Source: Deltaproteobacteria bacterium IMCC39146
GTDB taxonomy: Bacteria; Desulfobacterota; Desulfuromonadia; Desulfuromonadales; BM103
DNA: 64,000 nucleotides
NCBI GenBank assembly: GCA_030005635.1
Contig: JARUHP010000003.1
Coordinates: forward strand, 153,892 to 217,891
Direction of reading: 5' to 3'
Each line of letters starts with the position of its first letter. The stretch's first letter is position 1. Of the stretch, positions 27,173 to 34,637 are shown one piece after another. The translations under genes were made by a program, and so were the position numbers. A model generated the notes under the pieces. The model was not told where the DNA came from, did no database searches, and saw only the letters and a program-made list of their open reading frames with translations.

Positions 27173-28168
27173 GTGAGCAAGCAACTCTACCTGTCTTCTT
27201 CGCCGCACATCCATTCCGGCGACACCACGTCCAAGGTGATGCGCGCTGTGCTTTACAGCTTGTTGCCTGCTTGCGCCGTGGCGGTCTATTTTTTCGGACC
27301 GGCAGCTTTGACAGTTCTGTTGATTGCAACCTTGGGGTGTCTTGCCACGGAGGTTGTCTGTCAGCGTTTGATGGGGCAGCCGGTCACTATTGCTGATGGC
27401 AGCGCTGCCATTACCGGCGTTTTGCTCGCTCTCAACCTGCCGCCGTCAAGTCCGTGGTGGTTGACTTTGCTCGGTGCGGTGATTGCCATTGCGATCGGCA
27501 AACAGGTTTATGGCGGCCTCGGCTCAAACCCCTTTAATCCTGCCCTAGTGGCCAGAGTTGTACTCCTTATCTCTTTCCCCGTGCAGATGACCACCTGGTC
27601 ATCGCCGACACCTTTTGGCTCTGGTCTCGACCTTGTTACCACTGCAACCCCTCTGGGGGAGTGGAAGAATGCCGTCATGCTCACCGGACAGATGCCGCCT
27701 GAATTGCAGTCCGGGATGGTGGATTATTTCCTTGGCAATATGGCCGGTTGTATCGGTGAGGTCTCCGCCCTGGCGTTACTGCTAGGAGCGGGCTATCTCT
27801 TTTACAAACGCATTCTGACCTGGCATATTCCAGCTACTTTTGTCGGGACTGTCGTTCTCTTCTCGAGTGTCTTCTGGCTGGCCAGCCCGGATAAATACCC
27901 TAACCCGCTTTTCCACCTGTTGACCGGTGGCTTGGTCCTGGGTGCCTTTTATATGGCAACGGATATGGTAACCACGCCGGTTTCAACCAAGGGCATGCTG
28001 TTTTTTGGCGTGGGCTGCGGTGTGTTGACTGTTCTGATTCGTCTCTTTGGTGGTTACCCGGAAGGAGTCTCTTTCGCTATCCTGCTCATGAACGCCGCGA
28101 CTCCGCTGATCGATCGATATACCCGGCCTAAGACTTTTGGCACTTCAGGGCAGGGGGCGACGTCATGA
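27173..28168 (+). CDS. rnfD: Rnf complex subunit D
   Basis: This 331-residue integral membrane subunit with about ten hydrophobic segments is homologous to NqrB. It is expected to carry FMN on a Thr; the candidate is in VTTATPLGEW near residue 160. A GTG start at 27173 lies five bases after rnfC, with GAGGAA as ribosome binding site. Its end overlaps rnfG by four bases (ATGA). Confidence 0.93.
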   Translation: MSKQLYLSSSPHIHSGDTTSKVMRAVLYSLLPACAVAVYFFGPAALTVLLIATLGCLATEVVCQRLMGQPVTIADGSAAITGVLLALNLPPSSPWWLTLLGAVIAIAIGKQVYGGLGSNPFNPALVARVVLLISFPVQMTTWSSPTPFGSGLDLVTTATPLGEWKNAVMLTGQMPPELQSGMVDYFLGNMAGCIGEVSALALLLGAGYLFYKRILTWHIPATFVGTVVLFSSVFWLASPDKYPNPLFHLLTGGLVLGAFYMATDMVTTPVSTKGMLFFGVGCGVLTVLIRLFGGYPEGVSFAILLMNAATPLIDRYTRPKTFGTSGQGATS

Positions 28169-28773
28169 ACAGCATGTTGCGTCTCGCCCTGGTGCTGACT
28201 CTGATTACTGCCGGTGCCGGTTTGATCCTGTCTATGGTTGAAGCTGTGACTCGTGAGCCGATCGCTGAGCAACGTCGCCTTGAAACCCTGCGTGCTTTGC
28301 AGGCGGTCTTGCCGCCGGGCGACAATTCTCCAGATCAGGACACTGTTCAGTTGCTGACGGGGCAGGACAGGCGAGGTCGTGATGTCCGGCGGACTTTCTA
28401 TCGGGGCAGACAAGCGGCTGAGCTGAGCGGGGTTGCCTTTCAGGTTATTGCTCCCGACGGTTATAGTGGCAATATCGCGGTGATGGTCGGTGTGGACCCG
28501 CAAGGTACGGTCGCGGGAATAGAGATCCTGAGCCACAACGAAACACCCGGTTTGGGAGACAAGATCGCTTTGCCGGTCTTCAAGGATATCTTTGCTGGAA
28601 AAAATCTGCAGAACGCTGACTGGCGGGTGAAGAAGGATGGTGGCGAGTTCGACCAGATCACTGGTGCGACGATTTCTCCCCGGGCCGTTGTTGGTGCTGT
28701 ACGGAGAGGTCTGGAGTTTTACCACGAACATCGTGTTGAGATCCTTGCTGATGCTCAGGGAGGCAGCCAATGA
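28165..28773 (+). CDS. rnfG: Rnf complex FMN subunit G
   Basis: This 202-residue protein has an N-terminal membrane anchor (about 5-25) and a periplasmic FMN-binding domain with the flavinylation motif ITGATISPRAV near residue 173, in which the second Thr receives FMN through phosphodiester linkage. It has ATGA overlaps with both rnfD and rnfE, so translation is coupled. Confidence 0.95.
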   Translation: MNSMLRLALVLTLITAGAGLILSMVEAVTREPIAEQRRLETLRALQAVLPPGDNSPDQDTVQLLTGQDRRGRDVRRTFYRGRQAAELSGVAFQVIAPDGYSGNIAVMVGVDPQGTVAGIEILSHNETPGLGDKIALPVFKDIFAGKNLQNADWRVKKDGGEFDQITGATISPRAVVGAVRRGLEFYHEHRVEILADAQGGSQ

Positions 28774-29363
28774 CGTTAAGCCGTGAATTCCGTAAAGGCC
28801 TTTGGCGGGAGAATGCGGTCTTCAGGCTGCTGTTGGGTTTGTGCCCAGCCCTGGCCGTTACGACCAGCGCTGAGAATGGCTTGGGTATGGGGTTGGCTAC
28901 GACCTTTGTTCTGGTCTGCTCCAACATCGTTGTTTCGTCATTACGTAAAGTCATTCCGCCGAAGGTTCGGATCCCTTCCTTTATCGTTGTTATCGCGTCC
29001 TTTGTAACTGTTGTTCAGCTCTGTATGGAGGCTTATTTCTACGACCTCTACAAGGCCCTGGGGATTTTTATCCCCCTGATTGTCGTTAACTGTCTCATCC
29101 TGGGGCGTGCGGAAGCCTTTGCCTCAAAGAATCGCCTTGTCCCTGCAGTCGTTGACGGTGTTGGCATGGGACTTGGCTTCACACTGGCGCTTTTTGTCCT
29201 CGGTGCGGTCCGTGAACTCTTTGGCTCCGGTACCCTTCTCGGCTACAGCGTCTTCGGGGAAGCCTATCAGCCGCTGATCTTGATGATCCTCCCCCCGGGG
29301 GCGTTTATCGCAATGGGCCTTTTGTTGGCTGGAATGAATCTTTTTGACGCACGTAAGCAGTAA
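28770..29363 (+). CDS. rnfE: Rnf complex subunit E
   Basis: This 197-residue integral membrane subunit is homologous to RnfA and NqrD, with six hydrophobic segments. The conserved cysteine-containing motifs LLGLCPALAVT and IVVNCLILGRAEAF form, with RnfA, the intramembrane iron-sulfur site. It is the last gene of the rnf operon; no strong terminator follows and nuoA starts 288 bases on. Confidence 0.94.
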   Translation: MTLSREFRKGLWRENAVFRLLLGLCPALAVTTSAENGLGMGLATTFVLVCSNIVVSSLRKVIPPKVRIPSFIVVIASFVTVVQLCMEAYFYDLYKALGIFIPLIVVNCLILGRAEAFASKNRLVPAVVDGVGMGLGFTLALFVLGAVRELFGSGTLLGYSVFGEAYQPLILMILPPGAFIAMGLLLAGMNLFDARKQ

Positions 29364-29520
29364 ACAATCCCTCCACTTTAAACGCATTTAATACACTGGC
29401 TTTGTGTGCATTAATCATCTCTAAGATAGCCAATTATCACGGCTTTCTTGTCTTTTTAAGTCCCTGACTAAAATACTCATAAAGCCACAGAAATCAGGCG
29501 TTTATGGCTATTTGAATTGC

Positions 29521-29536
29521 ATACAGTATACTGTAT
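29521..29536. promoter_or_regulatory. 16-bp perfect palindrome at the nuo promoter
   Basis: ATACAGTATACTGTAT is a perfect palindrome ending seven bases before the -35 box at 29544. The position suits a transcription factor controlling the nuo operon. The TATAC core resembles GntR-family sites, but the regulator cannot be named from this sequence. Confidence 0.55.
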
Positions 29537-29543
29537 TTTTCCC

Positions 29544-29572
29544 TTGACAAAGAAGTGAAATTGTCCTAACTT
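29544..29572 (+). promoter_or_regulatory. Sigma-70-like promoter of the nuo operon
   Basis: TTGACA (29544-29549), a 17-base spacer and TAACTT (29567-29572) lie 79 bases before the nuoA ATG. Confidence 0.6.
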
Positions 29573-29650
29573 GCTGACGGCCAAAAAGCCGAAAAGCTAT
29601 ACCTGCGACTATTGGATTTTGTAATCTCACCTGGCAGGAGGATTATATCA

Positions 29651-30007
29651 ATGCTGGACAGTTATCTACCAATTCTCACTCTGATCATCATCGCGCTCGG
29701 TTTTTCTGTCGCGGTGATCGTCCTTTCACGTCTGGTCGGAGAGAATAAGCCCTCGGCGGTCAAGCTGGCTCCTTACGAGTGCGGTATGCCTCCCGTTGGC
29801 TCAGCCCATGAGCAGTTCTCGATCAAGTTCTACATCATCGCCATGCTCTTTATCGTCTTCGATATCGAAGTGGTCTTCATGTACCCCTGGGCGGTCATGT
29901 TTAAACGCCTCGGCTTGTTTGGTTTCATGGAGATGGGTGTGTTTATTCTGATTCTTCTCGTTGGCTACGCATACGTTTGGAAAAAAGGAGCTCTGGAATG
30001 GGAGTAG
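29651..30007 (+). CDS. nuoA: NADH-quinone oxidoreductase subunit A
   Basis: This 118-residue membrane subunit of complex I has three hydrophobic helices. The conserved loop between helices 1 and 2 (YECGMPPVG), which contributes to the quinone-site region, and the acidic motif [12 protein letters not shown] are present. The start at ATG 29651 follows GGCAGGAGG; a 13-codon longer frame has no site of its own. Its end overlaps nuoB by ten bases. Confidence 0.96.
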   Translation: MLDSYLPILTLIIIALGFSVAVIVLSRLVGENKPSAVKLAPYECGMPPVGSAHEQFSIKFYIIAMLFIVFDIEVVFMYPWAVMFKRLGLFGFMEMGVFILILLVGYAYVWKKGALEWE

Positions 30008-30504
30008 AGGAAACTCTAGGTAATAACATTATTACCACGTCACTGGACACGATCGTCAACTGGTCCCGTGCCAGATCTCTCTGGCCGCTGACCTTTGGCC
30101 TTGCCTGCTGCGCTATCGAGATGATGGCTACAGGTGCTGCTCGATTTGACCTTGACCGTTTTGGTGTGCTCTTTCGCGCCTCACCGCGTCAGGCCGATGT
30201 CATTATCATTGCAGGAACAGTGACCAAAAAAATGGTACCGGTTATCCAGACTGTTTACGAGCAGATGCCGGAACCGCGCTACGTAATTGCGATGGGCGCA
30301 TGTGCTTGTTCTGGTGGTGTCTTTGATACCTACAGCACAGTACAGGGCGTTGATGAAATCTTGCCGGTTGATGTGTATGTGCCTGGCTGCCCTCCTCGCC
30401 CGGAAGGTTTGCTCTACGGCATCATGAAGCTTCAAGAGAAGATCATGAAGGAGCGCAATAGTTTTGGTGCTGTCATCGGCGTAGGCGAGCGGATCAACGG
30501 CTGA
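29998..30504 (+). CDS. nuoB: NADH-quinone oxidoreductase subunit B
   Basis: This 168-residue peripheral-arm subunit carries cluster N2. The ligand cysteines are seen in [10 protein letters not shown], in [11 protein letters not shown] and in [14 protein letters not shown] 29998 has an AAAGGAG ribosome binding site within the nuoA end. It passes electrons from NuoI to quinone. Confidence 0.97.
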   Translation: MGVEETLGNNIITTSLDTIVNWSRARSLWPLTFGLACCAIEMMATGAARFDLDRFGVLFRASPRQADVIIIAGTVTKKMVPVIQTVYEQMPEPRYVIAMGACACSGGVFDTYSTVQGVDEILPVDVYVPGCPPRPEGLLYGIMKLQEKIMKERNSFGAVIGVGERING

Positions 30505-30556
30505 AACGCTTCGATTGACTGGCAACTTTAACCCAGATAGACAGGATGCAACCGTT

Positions 30557-31039
30557 ATGAGTGTACAGGCTGCTGTTGATAAGCTGAAAGCCAAGTTTGG
30601 CGAGACAGTACTCGAGACCATCGAGTTTCGCGGTGAGACCACTGTTGTCGTCAAAAAAGAGGAAATTGTTGCTGTTTGCACCTTTCTCAAGGAAGACGTC
30701 GGCTTTAATTTTCTGACCGATCTCTGTGGCGTTGATTACATGGGGCAGACCCCCCGCTTTATGGTGGTCTACCAACTTTACAATATTGGTACCCACACGC
30801 GTCTTCGCGTAAAGGCACCGGTTGAAGAGTCTGATACAACGATCGATACCGTAAGCGGTGTCTGGGCAACGGCCAACTGGTTGGAGCGTGAATGCTGGGA
30901 CTTGATGGGGATTACTTTCAATAACCATCCTGATCCACGACGCATTCTGTTGCCGGCTGATTGGGAAGGCCATCCGCTACGCAAGGACTACCCGGTACAG
31001 GGCCCGGATCGCGAGCCTTACCAGGGCCGTCTTCAGTAA
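30557..31039 (+). CDS. nuoC: NADH-quinone oxidoreductase subunit C
   Basis: This roughly 160-residue 30-kDa subunit ends with the family motif HPLRKDYPVQG. The ATG at 30557 (MSVQAAVDKL) is preferred; a TTG 42 bases earlier would also be in frame but adds a sequence unlike the family. It is encoded separately from nuoD, unlike the fused NuoCD of enteric bacteria. Confidence 0.94.
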   Translation: MSVQAAVDKLKAKFGETVLETIEFRGETTVVVKKEEIVAVCTFLKEDVGFNFLTDLCGVDYMGQTPRFMVVYQLYNIGTHTRLRVKAPVEESDTTIDTVSGVWATANWLERECWDLMGITFNNHPDPRRILLPADWEGHPLRKDYPVQGPDREPYQGRLQ

Positions 31040-31092
31040 GAGACTTTTCGCGTAAACTCAAGCACGTATCTGACTATAGACGAGGCAGAAAT

Positions 31093-32271
31093 ATGGCGAA
31101 ACATGAAACCATGACCATCAATATGGGCCCACAGCATCCCTCCACACATGGAGTGTTGCAGTTGGTCCTCGAGTTGGATGGCGAAATTGTCCGCAAAGCG
31201 ACACCGCATATTGGCTTTTTGCACCGCGGTGTGGAGAAGTTGGCGGAACACCGTACTTACCACCAGGTGTTGCCCCTGACCGATCGACTCGACTATCTGG
31301 CTCCCATGCATAACAACCTCGGCTATGTACTGGCCGTGGAAAAGCTGCTTGGTATTACGGATGAGATCCCAGAGCGTGCGCAGGTTGTACGGGTTCTGCT
31401 CGCTGAGTTGACCCGCCTCAAGAGTCACCTGGTCTGGCTGGCATGCCATGCTCTCGATATCGGCGCCATGACAGTTTTCATCTACGCCTTCCGCGAGCGT
31501 GAGCACATCATGGATATCTACGAGAAGGTTTCGGGCGCTCGGATGACCTCGAACTACTTCCGCGTTGGTGGTCTCTCTGCTGATTTGCCTGAAGGACTTG
31601 ATAAAGAGATTCGCAACTTCATCAACACGATGCCTGGTCACCTGGATACTTATGAGGGCCTACTGACTGGCAACAAGATCTGGCAAAAGCGTATTCAGAA
31701 CGTCGGTGTCATCAGTGCCGAGGATGCTATTGATCTCGGTGTCACTGGTCCTTCCCTGCGCGGTTCTGGTGTCGATTGGGACTTGCGTCGTGATCAGCCT
31801 TACTCCGGTTATGAAAATTATGATTTTGAAGTTATTGTCGAGCAGGGCTGCGACACATGGGCACGTTACGTTGCTCGCCTCAAGGAGATGCGTGAGTCCT
31901 GCAAAATTATCCATCAGGCTCTCGACAAGTTGAAGCCCGGACCAGTTTTGGCTGATGCGCCTAAAATCGTGCTTCCGTCCAAGCAAGACACTGTGAATAC
32001 AATCGAAGGCTTGATTCATCACTTCAAAATTATCAGCGAAGGCTTTAAGCCTGATGCTGGTGAAGTGTATCTCGGCGTGGAAAACCCAAAAGGTGAAGTC
32101 GGCTTTTACCTGGTTTCTGACGGTTCGCCCCGGCCATATCGTATGAAGATTCGCCCGGCGTCTTTCATTAACCTCCAGGCCTTGCCCAAGATGTGCGAAG
32201 GTTCGATGATTGCTGATGTTGTTGCGGTTATCGGAACCCTGGACATCGTTCTGGGTGAGATCGACCGCTAA
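31093..32271 (+). CDS. nuoD: NADH-quinone oxidoreductase subunit D
   Basis: This 392-residue 49-kDa subunit is related to NiFe-hydrogenase large subunits and forms the quinone pocket with NuoB. The start MAKHETM is followed by NMGPQHPSTHGVL, with the quinone-site His and the conserved HRGVEKLAEHRTYHQ. It lacks the hydrogenase metal-ligand cysteines, as expected. A 44-codon longer frame overlapping nuoC is rejected. Confidence 0.97.
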   Translation: MAKHETMTINMGPQHPSTHGVLQLVLELDGEIVRKATPHIGFLHRGVEKLAEHRTYHQVLPLTDRLDYLAPMHNNLGYVLAVEKLLGITDEIPERAQVVRVLLAELTRLKSHLVWLACHALDIGAMTVFIYAFREREHIMDIYEKVSGARMTSNYFRVGGLSADLPEGLDKEIRNFINTMPGHLDTYEGLLTGNKIWQKRIQNVGVISAEDAIDLGVTGPSLRGSGVDWDLRRDQPYSGYENYDFEVIVEQGCDTWARYVARLKEMRESCKIIHQALDKLKPGPVLADAPKIVLPSKQDTVNTIEGLIHHFKIISEGFKPDAGEVYLGVENPKGEVGFYLVSDGSPRPYRMKIRPASFINLQALPKMCEGSMIADVVAVIGTLDIVLGEIDR

Positions 32272-32297
32272 CCTGCTGCGAGGATAAGGAATCAGCC

Positions 32298-32798
32298 ATG
32301 AGTGAAGCAGTCGAAGCAACTGTTGAAGAGCAGGATGTAGATCTGACCGGAGCCAACCAGATCCTCGACAAGTATGTCGATTTTCCGGGTGCTTTGATGC
32401 CGGCTCTTCAGGAAATTCAAGAGTTTTACGGTTATATCCCTGAGCCAACGGTGCATCTTACCGCCGAACGTTTGAATGTCTATACCAGTCAGATTTATGG
32501 AGTGCTGACATTTTATGCGCAGTTCCACCTTGCGCCGCGCGGCAAGTACATAGTTCGTGTCTGCATGGGAACCGCCTGTCACGTTAAAGGCGCTGGCCGA
32601 ATAGCCGACACCATAAAAGATCGTCTGGGGGTTGGCCATGCCGAGACCACGGAAGATCTTAAGTTCACCGCCGAATACGTGGCCTGCATCGGTGCCTGTG
32701 GTATGGCTCCGGTCATCATGGTTAACGATGGCACCTACGGTTCGTTGACAGTCCAGAAGACGGACGAAGTCATCAAAAAATACCAGCAGTTGGATTGA
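32298..32798 (+). CDS. nuoE: NADH-quinone oxidoreductase subunit E
   Basis: This 166-residue thioredoxin-fold 24-kDa subunit holds the 2Fe-2S cluster N1a. The ligands are in RVCMGTACHVKG and YVACIGACGMAPV. It starts 26 bases after nuoD and precedes nuoF by 18 bases. Confidence 0.97.
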   Translation: MSEAVEATVEEQDVDLTGANQILDKYVDFPGALMPALQEIQEFYGYIPEPTVHLTAERLNVYTSQIYGVLTFYAQFHLAPRGKYIVRVCMGTACHVKGAGRIADTIKDRLGVGHAETTEDLKFTAEYVACIGACGMAPVIMVNDGTYGSLTVQKTDEVIKKYQQLD

Positions 32799-32816
32799 TA
32801 ACTCACCGAGGATTTT

Positions 32817-34598
32817 ATGGCCGAAACAGCTGAAAATATCCAAGTACTTATCTGCACCGGAACCGGTGGCTTTGCCTCTGGCGCCCAGGGCGTCATCGAC
32901 GCTTTCGAAGCCGAGTTTGAGAAGCAGGGCGTTGAAGCCAAGGTTGGCAAGCGCTGTGATATCAAAAAGACCGGTTGCCGCGGCCTGTGTGCCAACGACG
33001 TTCTGGTTGACGTCATATTGCCTGGTCAGAAAGCCGTGACTTATGATTTTGTGACTGCCGAACTGGTACCGCAAATCGTTGAAGAGCACATGCTCAAGAA
33101 CGAGGCGGTCGAGAAGAAGGTCGCAGGGCCTTACTACAACAAGTTCCTAGAGAAGCAACAGCGTATCATCTTCTCGCGTTGTGGCACCATCGATGCCGAG
33201 AGTATGGATGATTTCATCGCCAACAAAGGCTTCACAGGCATCAGAAAAGCCGTAACCATGGCTCCCGATGAAGTTATCGAGGAAGTCAAGAAGTCCGGTT
33301 TGCGTGGCCGTGGTGGCGGTGGTTTCCCCACCGGCGTCAAGTGGTCTTTCTGTAGGGCAACTCCGGGTGAGAACAAGTACCTGATTTGCAACGCTGACGA
33401 AGGTGACCCAGGCGCGTTTATGGATCGCTCGGTTCTCGAAGGCGACCCCTACGGTTTGATCGAAGGGATGATGATTGCTGCCTACGCCATTGGTTGTAAG
33501 TTCGGCTATGTTTATTGCCGTGCTGAGTACCCGCTGGCAATCAAGCGTCTGCAAAAAGCAATTGATGCCTGCACCGAGAAGGGTTACCTCGGCAAGGACT
33601 GCATGGGGCTTGGCTTTGAATTTACAATGCGTATCAAGGCTGGCGCCGGAGCATTTGTCTGCGGCGAAGAGACAGCCCTGATGGCTTCGATCGAAGGTGA
33701 GCGCGGCATGTCCCGCCCCCGCCCTCCATTCCCTGCGGTTAAAGGCCTCTGGGGAAAACCGACCAATATCAACAACGTCGAGACTTTCGCCAATGTTGCC
33801 TACATTCTCTACAACGGCGCTGACTGGTATTCATCAATCGGTACCGAAGGCACCAAGGGCACCAAGATCTTTGCTCTGACCGGTAAGGTCAAGCATACGG
33901 GTCTGGTCGAGGTTCCTGCTGGAACCACGATGAAAGAAGTCATCTACGATGTCTGTGGTGGCATTCTCAACAACCGTAAGTTCAAAGCCGTTCAGGCTGG
34001 TGGCCCTTCGGGTGGTTGTCTGCCTGCAGAAGCCCTTGACGCTGAAGTCGATTACGACTCGCTGATCAAGGCTGGCGCGATGATGGGCTCGGGTGGTCTG
34101 GTTGTTATGGACGAAACTACCTGCATGGTCGATATCGCCCGCTTCTTCCTTAATTTTACCCGTGTAGAGTCGTGCGGCAAATGTATCCCCTGCCGTATCG
34201 GTCTGAAGATCATGCTTGAAATCCTCGAGCGGATCACTCAGGGCGAGGGTCGTGAAGGCGATCTCGAGTTGCTGGAAAGCATGGCTTACGACATCAAGAA
34301 AAGCTCGCTTTGTGGCCTCGGTCAAACAGCACCAAACCCGGTACTTTCCACTCTTCGATATTTCCGCCACGAGTACGAGGCACATATTAAAGAAAAAGAG
34401 TGCCCGTCTCACGCTTGCAAGCCGCTGCTACATTTCAAAGTTGTTGAAGAGAAATGTAAAAAGTGTGGAATCTGCCCGAGGGTCTGTCCGGTTGACTGTA
34501 TTACCTGGGAAAAAGGTCAGGTTGCTGTCATTGACCGTGAGAAGTGTACTGAGTGTACATCCTGCTACGATGCCTGTCGCTTCATGGCGATCGAATAG
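32817..34598 (+). CDS. nuoF: NADH-quinone oxidoreductase subunit F, extended form
   Basis: This 593-residue NADH/FMN subunit is much longer than the roughly 440-residue enteric form. Residues 1-115 are a thioredoxin-like 2Fe-2S domain (ICTGTGGFASG, TGCRGLCAND) in which the usual second Cys is Gly, leaving three of four ligands. The core has GRGGGGFPTGVKW (NADH), NADEGDPGAF, CGEETALM and CGKCIPCRIG (cluster N3). The last about 65 residues add a two-cluster ferredoxin (CKKCGICPRVCP, CTECTSCYDAC). This architecture is that of HndC/HydB-like enzymes, which can interact with ferredoxin. Confidence 0.95.
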   Translation: MAETAENIQVLICTGTGGFASGAQGVIDAFEAEFEKQGVEAKVGKRCDIKKTGCRGLCANDVLVDVILPGQKAVTYDFVTAELVPQIVEEHMLKNEAVEKKVAGPYYNKFLEKQQRIIFSRCGTIDAESMDDFIANKGFTGIRKAVTMAPDEVIEEVKKSGLRGRGGGGFPTGVKWSFCRATPGENKYLICNADEGDPGAFMDRSVLEGDPYGLIEGMMIAAYAIGCKFGYVYCRAEYPLAIKRLQKAIDACTEKGYLGKDCMGLGFEFTMRIKAGAGAFVCGEETALMASIEGERGMSRPRPPFPAVKGLWGKPTNINNVETFANVAYILYNGADWYSSIGTEGTKGTKIFALTGKVKHTGLVEVPAGTTMKEVIYDVCGGILNNRKFKAVQAGGPSGGCLPAEALDAEVDYDSLIKAGAMMGSGGLVVMDETTCMVDIARFFLNFTRVESCGKCIPCRIGLKIMLEILERITQGEGREGDLELLESMAYDIKKSSLCGLGQTAPNPVLSTLRYFRHEYEAHIKEKECPSHACKPLLHFKVVEEKCKKCGICPRVCPVDCITWEKGQVAVIDREKCTECTSCYDACRFMAIE

Positions 34599-34637
34599 TC
34601 ACTATTTCAAGTCTATCACTGACGATAAGAGGACACG

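Noticed and set aside
31660..32448. 262-codon open frame opposite nuoD/nuoE
   Set aside because: Antisense to conserved complex I genes; shadow frame.
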